Shown one piece after another: positions 46,185-57,072 of a DNA stretch of 64,000 nt. Position numbers and translations under genes: made by a program. Origin of the DNA: Sabellastarte sp. h YS-2021 (Eukaryota > Annelida > Polychaeta > Sabellida > Sabellidae); contig OZ024931.1 of assembly GCA_964017235.1 (NCBI GenBank), forward strand, positions 126,305,530 through 126,369,529, given 5' to 3'. A model generated the notes under the pieces. That model was not told where the DNA came from and did not search any database. It saw nothing but the letters and a program-made list of their open reading frames with translations. The first letter of the stretch is position 1. The number at the start of each line of letters is the position of its first letter.

Positions 46185-48042
46185 GTAAGTTTTCATCACT
46201 TCTTTCTCATCAATACCCTGCCTGTGTCAATATGGTTCTGTGTAATCAAAATGTTCTATGTGATGTTTTGTTGCTGGTCCTGGAGTTTTATGATTTTTAG
46301 CAGGAGATTATAACACAACCATGGTCTTGTTCTATCTGTTTATTTCATTGTAATAAAGTGAAATCAAGGTCTGAGTGGGTTTTTTTTGTCCCCTTCGACA
46401 ACCAGGGTCATATTGGGATAAACCCTTTGCATTTTCCATTTGTGGGAGCTGAACAGATACAGAGGTAATAATCTGCAGCAGATGCAAACTTGTAAACCAC
46501 TAGGCTATGAGCACTGGCTACACCAATTGCAAGTCTATTTGGAAGCTATTTGGAAATGGTGAGTCTGACTAGACTAAAACTGTACTAGATATAACATCTA
46601 TGTATGATATTTGTGGAAAATCTGAAGTCTGTAGCTTTAAGTTTAAGGAGACTTTAAGCTCTCTAAAATGACCAAATGGACTCGATATATGAACTTTTTT
46701 CCATTTATAGCCCCTTAGTTCTCAAGCAGTAAGGTTTTTCACAGGTTTCACATTTTTTGGCTGTATAACTTGGAAATGGCAAATCTGACAAGCCTCACAC
46801 TATACTGGATATAACTTCTATATATGATCTTTATCTGCACTGAATTTGGACTGTACTTTTAAGATCACCAAAAAGTCTATGAAAATGACCATAGGAACTC
46901 ATTTCAAATCTTGGCACTTCCTTTCTTCTGGATCTATATATTATGGGTCAACAATACCCTTCCCCAATCGATATTCATATTGTTTCATACTTTTATCTTG
47001 CTTGTAATTTCGAAACTAACAAAGACTGAGCTTTTTGGCAAAATAAGTTGTTCATCTGTTTTTTTTTCTTTATGTGGAAAAATACTGCAGAACATTTTTA
47101 ATTTAATATGAAAGGTAGGTTGAACATAAAACACAAACTAGTTAATGAACTAATGATCCTAGAATGTATGCGTCATTTGTATCTGAAAAAAGTTAAGCAC
47201 ATACAAAAAAAAAAAAAAAAAAGTATCAGATGACTGTACCCCACAGCCTAGGGAAATATTTTTAACCATAAGATATAGAAGTAGTGTATCATTACAAAGG
47301 ATACCTTTAGAGCACTCTCAGATGTATAAAGGTCCAAATAATGTTTAAATAGAGAAAATAATGTCTAAGAGAAAGATAATGTATGGAGTGCGGCGGCCTA
47401 TGAAAAAGCATTCAGTCCCACATGGTAAGCTGGTAGCTTATAAAAGCTACATTTAAGTAATCAAATTTTTCAATTTCCATTGACAGCTTCTATCCAATTA
47501 ATAAATTGTAGAGCGTTATAATTTTCAGTTTACTGATTAATGCTGTCATCTTGCTATAGAATTGTCTTGTTTTTATCTTTACATACATTTTCTCTACTTA
47601 AACATTATTTGGACCTTTGGATAACTGACACTGCTCTGAAATTATCCAGATCTTTGTACTGTTTCACTACTTCTATGTCTCATGGCAATGAAAACTATAT
47701 CAGTAGGCTGTGGGCATCTGTGATGCTATTTTTTACTTAATATTACTCGGAAAGTGATGATCAGATCTTCAGGAAATTATGTGGGTAAGGTGTTGCAATA
47801 GGAAGAAGTGATTGTATCTCTGGAAAGATCTGGATTATATTTTGGATATCACATATTTCTGCATTTTCTACAAACACTGATGAGTGGAGTTGTGCACTCC
47901 ACAAGGGCTTTCTATTTGTAGCAAAAATGTCACAACAAGGCAGAATAATTTAACCGCAAATAAAGCAACGGAAATGTCATATTTTCTGCTATCAGTTGTT
48001 CAGTAGACTGAGATTTATATAAAATGTTTATTTCTTCTTCAG

Positions 48043-48078
48043 GCAGCAACAAGTGCAGATACATTGGCACCACAAGAC
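48043..48078 (+). CDS. 36-nt micro-exon, copy 8
   Basis: It encodes AATSADTLAPQD: ACA has become GCA (Thr to Ala) at codon 5 and the last codon is Asp. It lies in unit U7, with intact splice sites. It is the most diverged of the nine copies, yet still open and in frame. Confidence 0.74.
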
Positions 48079-48208
48079 GTAAGTTTTCATCACTTCTTTC
48101 TCATCAATACCCTGCCTGTGTCAATATGGTTCTGCATAATCAAAATGTTCTATGTGATGTTTTGTTGCTGGTCCTGGAGTTTTATGATTTTTAACAGGAG
48201 ATTATAAC

Positions 48209-48590
48209 TAGTGCTGTGACATCGCTTCAATTACTGAGTTCGACGTTTGGTGTCTGTACAAGCTTGCGAACTTCGGTTTAGTTCGATCTTCGAAACAACG
48301 TTTACAAAACCAGTTAAAATGCAGAAATTTCACATAAAATCTTGTCACTTCATTGAAAATATAGCAAAAATATAAAATCCATATATATTTTAATAAATTC
48401 TGCCATATTTTCAACAAAAGAAACAAGTTTTATAGATGGGCGAAAATAGGATCCGTTGGGATGTTGTATGATATTGGAGATTTCTAAACGTTTTGCAAAG
48501 TCCGAATTTCAGACGTTTGAAACCGAACACCGAATTCGGGGCAGTAAACAAGCGAATTATCGAAGTTCTCGAATCATCGTCACAGCACTA
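48209..48590. mobile_element. Nonautonomous hAT DNA transposon (382 bp)
   Basis: Its ends are TAGTGCTGTGAC and GTCACAGCACTA, flanked by an exact 8-bp target duplication ATTATAAC (48201-48208 and 48591-48598). The uninterrupted site is seen in the other units (GATTATAACACAACC). An 8-bp duplication with TAG-type termini is the hAT signature. The interior is AT-rich with no transposase. Confidence 0.93.
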
Positions 48591-49038
48591 ATTATAACAC
48601 AACCATGGTCTTGTTCTGTTTATTTCATTGTAATAAAGTAAAATCAAGGTCTGAATGGGGATTTTGTGTCCCCTTCGACAACCAGGGTCATATTGGGATA
48701 AACCCTTTGCATTTTCCATTTGTGGGAGCTGAACAGATACAGAGGTAATAATCTGCAGCAGATGCAAACTTGTAAACCACTAGGCTATGAGCACTGGCTA
48801 CACCAATTGCAAGTCTATTTGGAAGCTATGTGGAAATGGTGAGTCTGACTAGACTAAAACTGTACTAGATATAACATCTATGTATGATATTTGTGGAAAA
48901 TTTGAAGTCTGTAGCTTTAAGTTTAAGGAGACTTTAAGCTCTCTAAAATGACCAAATGGACTTGATATGTGAACTTTTTTCCATTTATAGCCCCTTAGTT
49001 CTCAAGCAATAAGGTTTTTCACAGGTTTCACATTTTTT

Positions 49039-52000
49039 ATGTCAGCTGACTTGTCAGTCAGCTGACATTATGTCGTCACTCTGCGGCGTGGGCGTACGCG
49101 CACGCGTACGCGTCCGCGTGAACAACTTCTCCAAAACTACAAGGCCTAGAGACGTGCTGTTTTTTTTAAAAGATACCTTATCTATCGAGGATGAAAAATT
49201 GTTCAAGGCATGCAAATCTGTCTGTTCGTCTGTTTGCTAGAGACATTACAACGGGGGTACCCCCACCAAAAGTGTGAAAATTTCAACACTTAATCACAAT
49301 TTTCTCAGTGACTATTGCAGGGATTTCTCTCATATCTTGCATATATGTACTAGGCCAGAGGTAGATTCTCTTGTGTGAGTATGAGACCTGGATCTGTCTT
49401 ACTTTTTTTTAATAAATTTTTTAAATAATTTTTAATGCATTAAAATTCATGAAATCATGCATAAAATCATTTATAACTTGAAAACTGTTGCATCTAGAGC
49501 ATTTTGTTAAAATATGTTATTCAGCTACTTTTTCCATAGCTACAATATGGTGAGTAAGTTGGGTGCCTGTCTCAATAGCTAAGTGAGTAATAGCTACTTT
49601 TGGGCTTTTCAGTAACTTCCATCATGAGTATAATCACTTGTAACTTAAAAACTATTGCATTTAGAGAATTTCGTATAAATATGTTATTCAGCTACTTTTG
49701 GGTCAGCTATAACATAGTAAAATTTCAGACCTGTAGCTCATGGCATAGCTGAGTAATAGCTACTTTTAGGTTATCACTGTTGAGTAAATCGCTTATAACT
49801 TGGAAACTATTGCATTTAGAGTATTTTGTTTCAATATGTTATTCACCTATTTTGGGATCAGCCATAACATAGTGAAGTTTCAGATCTGTGGCTCATTGCA
49901 TAGCTGAGTAATAGCTACTTTGAAGTTCTCACTATTGAGTAAATCGGTTGTAATTGGAAAACTATTGCATTTAGAGAATTTAGTATAAATATGTTATTCA
50001 GCTACTTTTGGGTCAGCTATAACATAGTAAAATTTCAGACCTGTAGCTCATGGCATAGCTGAGTAATAGCTACTTTTAGGTCATCACTATTGAGAAAATT
50101 AGTTGTAACTTGAAAACTATTGCATTTACAGTATTTTGCTTAAATATGTTGTTCACCTACTTTTGGGTCAGCTATAACATAGTAAAATTTCAGACCTGTA
50201 GCTCATGGCATAGCTGAGTAATAGCTACTTTTAGGTTATCACTGTTGAGTAAATCGCTTATAACTTGGAAATTATTGCATTTAGAGTATTTTGTTTCAAT
50301 ATGTTATTCACCTATTTTGGGGTCAGCTATAACATAGTGAAGTTCCAGACCTGTGACTCATTGCATAGCTGAGTAATAGCTACTTTGAAGTTCTCAATGT
50401 TGAGTAAATCACTTGTAATTTGAAAACTATTGCATTTAGAGAATTTAGTATAAATATGTTATTTAGCTACTTTTGGGTCAGCTATAACATAGTAAAATTT
50501 CAGACCTGTAGCTCATGGCATAGCTGAGTAATAGCTACTTTTAGGTTATCACTGTTGAGTAAATCACTTATAACTTGAAAACTATTGCATTTAGAGTATT
50601 TTGTTGCATATGTTATTCACCTATTTTGGGGTCAGCTATAACATAGTGAAGTTCCAGACCTGTGGCTCATTTCATAGCTGAGTAATGGCTACTTTGAAGT
50701 TCTCACTGTTGAGTAAATCAGTTGTAATTGGAAAACTATTGCCTTTACAGAAATTTGTGCAAATATGTTATTCAGCTACTTTTGGGTCAGCTATAACATA
50801 GTGAAATTACAGACCTGTAGCTCATGGCACAACTGAGCAATAGCTATTCTCAGCCACTGACTGTTGAGTAAATCAACTATAACTTGAAAAATATTGCATT
50901 TGGAGTATTTTGTTAAAATACATTGTTCACCTACTTTGGGGTTAGCTATAACATAGTGAAATTACAGACCTATAGCTCATGGCATAGTGGAGCAATAGCT
51001 ATTTTCAGGTTCTCACTATTGAGTAAATCAGTTGTAACTTGAAAACTATTGCATTTACAGTATTTTGCTTAAATATGTTGTTCACCTACTTTTAGGTCAG
51101 CTATAACAGTGCAAAAATTCAGACATGTAGCTCATTGCATAGCTGAGTAATAGTTACTTTGAGGTTCTCACTCTTGAGTAAATCAGTTGTAACTTGAAAA
51201 TTATTACATTTAGAGTATTTTGTTTAAATATGTTATTCACATAATTTTTGGTCAGCTATAACATAGTGAAATTGCAGACCTCTGTGTCATGGCATAGCTG
51301 AGCAATAGCTTCTTTCAGGTTCTCACTGTTGAGTAAATCATTGTATCCAACCTGTAGGAAATCATGGGCTGGGAATCTATTAATATGGTCCGATTTGACC
51401 TTGGAACCCTCCTTCAAGGTCAAATGAGGATAGCCAAACATAAAAGTGCTTATAACTCGCTTATTATTGGTCCTAGAGGTTGGAATGAAAACCAACCTAT
51501 AGAAAATCATGAGCTGGGAATTTTTTGGTGTGGTCGGATTTCACCTTGGACCCCTCCTTCAAGGTCAAATGAGGATAGCCAAACTTAAAAGTGCTTATAA
51601 CTCACTTATTATTGGTCCTAGAGGTTTCGAATGGAAAACCAACCTATAGAAAATCATGGGCTGGGAATCTTTTGGTGTGGTCGGATTTGACCTTAGACCC
51701 CTCCTTCCAGGTCAAACGAAGATAGCCAAACTTAAAGTGCTTATAACTCGCGTATTATTGGTCTTGGAGGTTTGGGATGGTAAACCAACATATAGGAAAT
51801 CATGGGCTGGGATTCTTTTGGTGTGGTCAGATTTGACCTGGGACCCCTCTTTCAAGGTCAATTGAGGATAGCCAAACTTACAATTGCTTAGAACTCGCTT
51901 ATTATTGGTCCTACAAGTTTGGGATGGTAAACAAGCTACAGGAAATCATGGGCTGGGAATTTTTTTGTGTGGTCGGACTTGACCTTGGACCCCCTCCTTC

Positions 52001-52445
52001 AAGGTCAAACAAGGATAGCCAAACTTAAAAAGTGCCTATGACTCACTTATTATTGGTCCGAGAGGTTTGGGATGGTAAACCATCCTAAATTCTTTGGCTG
52101 GGAATCTTTTGGTATGGTCAGATTTGACCTTTGGACCCCTTCTTCATGGTCGAACGAGGATATTGCATTTATAGTATTTCTTTAAATATTTGTAACCTAC
52201 TTTTTACACTTAAACAATTACCTTGTTACTTTATTTCATAATACCATTTGCAGGGCACAACTTTTTTGTCCTTTTCTTCTGTCAGCTTCGGAATATCTTT
52301 CGAACATGCTGTTCAGTTACCATTTACTGTATTTCTGTACAGCCCTTTCCCTGATAATTATGCTTTCCTCTCATTATCACCATCACAAATCAAAAACATT
52401 CAGTCAGCTGACACAGTGCCCGTTCACGGGCACTCTCCTCTTGTT
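49039..52445 (+). mobile_element. Satellite-cored element with two different cores (3.4 kb)
   Basis: The left end is a hairpin, ATGTCAGCTGAC with GTCAGCTGACAT. The right end carries GTCAGCTGACA and a second hairpin, AGTGCCCGTTCACGGGCACT, then CTCCTCTTGTT. A GC-rich leader (GTACGCGCACGCGTACGCGT) and TTCTCCAAAACTAC resemble those of 9575-12903. The first core, about 49480-51340, has an exact 155-bp period (TAGCTGAGTAATAGCTAC at 49746, 49901, 50056, 50211, 50366 and 50521). The second, about 51345-52160, is the ~147-bp family of 1440-2310. Ends fit a Helentron-type nonautonomous element; this is inference. Confidence 0.82.
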
Positions 52446-52641
52446 GGGTGTATAACTTGGAAATGGCAAATCTGACAATCCTCACACTATACTGGATATA
52501 ACTTCTATATATGATCTTTATCTGCAGGGAATTTGGACTGTACTTTTAAGATCACCAAAAAGTGTGTGAAAATGACCATAGGAACTCATTTCAAATCTTG
52601 GCACTTCCTTTCTTCTGGATCTATATATTATGGGTCAACAG

Positions 52642-53220
52642 TACACTACTTCTATATCTTATGGTCAAAAATATTTCCCTAGGCTGTGGGGTACGGTCAT
52701 CTGATACTATTTTTTTCTGTATGTGCTTAACTTTTTCAGATACAAATGACGCATACATTCTATGATCATTAGTTCATTAACTAGTTTGTGTTTTATGTTC
52801 AACTTACCTTTCATATTAAATTAAAAATGTTCTGCAATATTATTCCACATAAAGAAAAAAAAACAGATGAACAACTTATTTTGCCAAAAAGCTCAGTTTT
52901 TGTTAGTTTTTGTTTGTTTACTTTTATCTTGCTTGTAATTTCGAAACTAACAAAAACTGAGCTTTTTGGCAAAATAAGTTGTTCATCTGTTTTTTTTTCT
53001 TTATGTGGAATAATACTGCAGAACATTTTTAATTTAATATGAAAGGTAGGTTGAACATAAAACACAAACTAGTTAATGAACTAATGATCATAGAATGTAT
53101 GCATCATTTGTATCTGAAAAAGTTAAGCACATACAAAAAAAAAAAAAAAAAATAGTATCAGATGACCGTACCCCACAGCCTAGGGAAATATTTTTAACCA
53201 TAAGATATAGAAGTAGTGTA
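52642..53220. repeat. Palindrome in U8
   Basis: It has the same arms and spacer as in U2-U5. It lies about 13 kb beyond the last palindrome-bearing unit, with two simple-form units in between. Confidence 0.94.
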
Positions 53221-53301
53221 TCATTACAAAGGATACCTTTAGAGCACTCTCAGATGTATAAAGGTCCAAATAATGTTTAAGTAGAGAAAAAAATGTCTAA
53301 G

Positions 53302-53725
53302 TGTAGGCGTCCATGTATACGGGTGCGGTATGCGGCTTGCGGGTGCGGCTTGCGGTAAAAAATTCAATTGCTATAGTTTTATTGGGAGTGCTTCCATGTA
53401 CACAACTTGCGGATGCGGCTCATGGGTGCGGCTTGCGGCTTGCGGTAGTTTTCGGTCAGGGATCGAATTTTCCCGCAAACCGCAAGCTACCGCAAGTCAT
53501 AGAGGACATATATCCATAAGATATTTAAGGTTATTTGGTGTCAAAATTTGCGTCTCATTAAACTGAACACAATGGTGAAAGAATTTTCGAAATCGGACAA
53601 CAAATAAGGATTTTGTGGTCCTTTAAAGAACGTCTTATTATCTATGTTAATTTATTTTACAACTAGTTTACAAACAGGCCGCATCCGCAAGCCGCATACC
53701 GCACCCGTGTACATGGACCCCTACA
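53302..53725. mobile_element. MITE with ~41-bp GC-rich TIRs (424 bp)
   Basis: Ends are TGTAGGCGTCCATGTATACG and the inverse TGTACATGGACCCCTACA, continuing into GGGTGCGGTATGCGGCTTGC and its complement; there are about three mismatches over ~41 bp. An apparent 5-bp target duplication CTAAG flanks it (53297-53301, 53726-53730), and other units show the empty site GTCTAAGAGAAAG. Inside, ACTGAACACAATGGTGAAA matches 77-97. No coding. Confidence 0.9.
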
Positions 53726-54552
53726 CTAAGAGAAAGATAATGTATGTAAGGAAGAAGTGTTAAAACAGGACAATTCAATAACAAGATGACATCATCAATC
53801 AATAAACTGAACATTACAATACTCTATCTACATCTGGCATGGCCTAATTATGGTTTCGGCAGTTCCAAACATTCATTTTTTTTGGTCTTTGGCTGGAGTG
53901 CGGCGGCCTACGAAAAAGCATTCAGTCCCACATGGTAAGCTGGTAGCTTATAAAAGCTACATTTAAGTAATCAAATTTTTCAATTTCCATTGACAGCTTC
54001 TATCCAATTAATAAATTGTAGAGCTTTATAATTTTCAGTTTACTGATTAATGCTGTCATCTTGCTATTGAATTGTCTTGTTTTTATCTTTACATACATTT
54101 TCTCTACTTCAACATTATTTGGACCTTTACATAACTGACACTGCTCTGAAATTATCCAGATCTTTGTACTGTTTCATTTCTTCTATGTCTCATGGCAATG
54201 AAAACTATATCAGCAGGCTGTGGGCATCTGTGATGCTATTTTTTACTTTATATTACTCGGAAAGTGATGATCAGATCTTCAGGAAATTATGTGGGTAAGG
54301 TGTTGGAATAGAAAGAAGTGATTGTATCTCTGGAAAGATCTGGATTATATTTTGGATATCACATATTTCTGCATTTTCTGCAAACACTGATGAGTGGAGT
54401 TGTGCACTCCACAAGGGCTTTCTCTTTGTAGCAAAAATGTCACAACAAGGCAGAATAATTTAACCGCAAATAAAGCAACGGAAATGTCATATTTTCTGCT
54501 ATCAGTTGTTGAGTAGACTGAGATTTATATAAAATGTTTATTTCTTCTTCAG

Positions 54553-54588
54553 GCAGCAACAAGTACAGATACATTGGCACCACAAGAC
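54553..54588 (+). CDS. 36-nt micro-exon, copy 9
   Basis: It encodes AATSTDTLAPQD, identical to copy 7. It is in unit U8 and is the last 36-nt copy in the window. Acceptor TTTCTTCTTCAG and donor GTAAGTTTTC are intact. Confidence 0.74.
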
Positions 54589-54843
54589 GTAAGTTTTCAT
54601 CACTTCTTTCTCATCAATACCCTGCCTGTGTCAATATGGTTCTGTGTAATCAAAATGTTCTATGTGATGTTTTGTTGCTGGTCCTGGAGTTTTATGATTT
54701 TTAGCAGCAGATTATAACACAACCATGGTCTTGTTCTATCTGTTTATTTCATTGTAATAAAGTAAAATCAAGGTCTGAGTGGGGGGTTTTGTGTCCCCTT
54801 CGACAACCAGGGTCATATTGGGATAAACCCTTTGCATTTTCCA

Positions 54844-56140
54844 TTTGTGTGAGCTGAACAGATACAGAGGTAATAATCTGCGGCAGATGCAAACTTGTAA
54901 ACCACTAGGCTATGAGCACTGGCCACACCAATTGCAAGTCTGTTTGGAAGCTATTTGGAAATGGTGAGTCTCACTAGACTAAAACTGTACTAGATATAAC
55001 ATCTATGTATAATATTTGTGGAAGATTTGAAGTCTGTAGCTTTAAGTTTAAGGAGACTTTAAGCTCTCTAAAAGACCAAATGGACTCGATATGTGAATTT
55101 TTTTCCATTTATAGCCCCTTAGTTCTCAAGCAATAAGGTTTTTCACAGGTTTCACATTTTTTGGCTGTATAACTTGGAAATGGCAAATCTGACAAGCCTC
55201 ACACTATACTGGATATAACTTCTATATATGATCTTTATCTGCAGGGAATTTGGACTGTACTTTTAAGATCACCAAAAAGTGTGTGAAAATGACCATAGGA
55301 ACTCATTTCAAATCTTGGCACTTCCTTTCTTCTGGATCTATATATTATGGGTCAACAATACCCTTCCCCAATCGATATTCATATTGTTTCATACTTTTAT
55401 CTTGCTTGTAATTTCGAAACTAACAAAAACTGAGCTTTTTGGCAAAATAAGTTGTTCATCTGTTTTTTTTTCTTTATGTGAAATAATACTGCAGAACATT
55501 TTTAATTTAATATGAAAGGTAAGTTGAACATAAAACACAAACTAGTTAATGAACTAATGATCATAGAATGTATGCGTCATTTGTATCTGAAAAAAGTTAA
55601 GCACATACAAAAAAAAAATAGTATCAGATGACCGTACCCCACAACCTAGGGAAATAGTTTTAACCATAAGATAGAGAAGTAGTGTATAATTACAAAGGAT
55701 ACCTTTAGAGCACTCTCAGTTGTATAAAGGTTCAAATAATGTTTAAATAGAGAAAATAATGTCTAAGAGAAAAATAATGTATATAAAGAAGAAGTATTAA
55801 AACAGGACAATTCAATAACAAGATGACGGGGGGCCACGGTGGCAGAGTGGTAACACTCTCGCCTCCCACGTCTGTGGCCGGGGTTCGATCCCCGTCATGG
55901 CCGTAAGTGAGAAAGCTGGTAGTTACTTGCCGTTGGTCGGCAGTTTACAGTACACAACCCTAGCGAACTCTATGTACTGGTTTCCTCTGCCCTTCCAACT
56001 ACCCGTTGTGATATGACCTGTACAGTGTTGAAAGCGACGTAAAAACCCCAAATAAATAAATAACAAGATGACAGCATTAATCAATAAACTGAACATTACA
56101 ATACTCTTTATCTACATCTGGCATGACCTAATTATGGTTT
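54844..56140 (+). repeat. Tandem unit U9, truncated, without exon
   Basis: This is the left half of the unit, in the simple non-palindromic form (AATACCCTTCCCCAATCGAT near 55359). It ends at ATTATGGTTT (56140), after which unique sequence follows, so the DIRS relic, intron block and exon are missing. A SINE is inserted at 55828-56058. It marks the right edge of the array. Confidence 0.9.
55828..56058 (+). mobile_element. tRNA-derived SINE with 14-bp target duplication
   Basis: It has a tRNA-like head with A box TGGCAGAGTGG and B box GGTTCGATCCC, a body (GCAGTTTACAGTACACAACC), and the tail GAAAGCGACGTAAAAACCCC followed by AAATAAATA. The duplication AATAACAAGATGAC flanks it exactly (55814-55827, 56059-56072). 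Little decay, so a recent insertion; a close relative is at 58297. Confidence 0.95.
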
Positions 56141-56329
56141 GAATATTTTGAATATTACCATGTATATAGAAGTGGCAATACATTCAGTGAATGCTTATGT
56201 GTGGTGTTGGAGCAAAGCCTGTGGCTCACTTGATGAAATTCCATCTGTTACAATGGGAAGTTGCAAAAGTAAAATTCTTAATGAATTCTAATATGACTAA
56301 CAGTTCTTAATCTGCATCAAAAGACAGAC
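56141..56329. other. Unique intron, no feature
   Basis: This AT-rich stretch lies between the end of the unit array and an inverted satellite element. I see nothing recognisable in it. Confidence 0.5.
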
Positions 56330-56980
56330 CCAAAGGTGCAACAAGATTTTAAAAGTCAAGGTCACTATGGAAAGGTAAAAGATTAAATCAAGGTCGCACT
56401 ATGATGCTGCACACCTACACCCCCTAACCAATGTCCCTACCAAGCATCAATTTCCTACACATTACGGTGTCGAGATAATAGCCCTGAAAAGATTTTATAA
56501 GGTCACTGCGGCAAGGTCAAAGGTCAAATCAAGGTCAGACTAAAACATTGCACACCTGCACCCTCTAACCAATGTCCCTACCCAGTATCAACTTCCTACA
56601 CCGTATGGTTTCTGAGATATAGCCCTGACAAGATTTTGTAGGTCAAGGTCACTACAGCAAATCAAGGTCAAGCTATGACATTGCACACCTACACCCCCTA
56701 ACTAATTTGCCTACCAGGCATCAACTTCCTACACTTTATGGTGTCGGAGATATAGCCCAGACAAGATTTTATAGGTCCAGGTTCCTCCAGCAAGGTCAAA
56801 GGACAAATCAAGGTCACACCATGATGTTGCACAGCTACACTCCCTAACCAATGTCTGTACCAAGTATTAACTTTTTACACCTTACAGTTTCTGAGATAGA
56901 GCCTGGACTAACTTTTTCCCGTCGCCTGCCCGGCATAGGTGAAAACAGTACCCGACAGCCCTTAAGGCTGTGGGGTAAAA
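56330..56980 (-). mobile_element. Satellite-cored element type 1, inverted copy
   Basis: This is the reverse-oriented relative of 7201-8130. It has about four repeats of ~145 bp (CAAGGTCAAAGGTCAAATCA, TATAGCCC...ACAAGATTTTATAGGTC) and ends in GACAGCCCTTAAGGCTGTGGGGTAAAA, the complement of the left end seen at 7201. Because its orientation and flanks differ, it is a separate insertion. Confidence 0.75.
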
Positions 56981-57072
56981 ATGAATGCATTATCTCCACT
57001 ACAATCAAACTTTGTATGAAGGCAGGTTGGGATACCAAGCTGTTTCAAGAGAGGAGTTGATGAAAGCAGTCT

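Larger units (their letters stand above)
42351..46438 (+). repeat. Tandem unit U6 with satellite-element insertion (4,088 bp)
   Basis: This unit is interrupted at 42799-44883. Its backbone has the simple, non-palindromic form near 44940 (AATGCCCTTCCCCAATCGAT), a shortened DIRS relic at about 45503-45584 and the exon at 46149-46184. It is more divergent from U2-U4 than they are from each other. Confidence 0.92.
46439..48718 (+). repeat. Tandem unit U7 (2,280 bp)
   Basis: It has the simple, non-palindromic form near 46950, and a deletion that joins AATGTATG to GAGTGCGGCGG near 47386 and removes about 150 bp. The DIRS relic is at about 47385-47483, the exon at 48043-48078 and a hAT insertion at 48209-48590. 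Confidence 0.93.
48719..54843 (+). repeat. Tandem unit U8 with two insertions (6,125 bp)
   Basis: The unit backbone is split by a satellite element (49039-52445) and a MITE (53302-53725). It carries the palindrome form (52642-53220), a DIRS relic at about 53885-53983 and the exon at 54553-54588. Having the palindrome while U6, U7 and U9 lack it breaks the simple order of the array. Confidence 0.92.

Noticed and set aside
29997-55515. Repeated open frame MCENDHRNSFQILALPFFWIYIL in many units
   Set aside because: It overlaps the junction where the palindrome differs between units and so has different C-termini. No splice or start context; it is intron.
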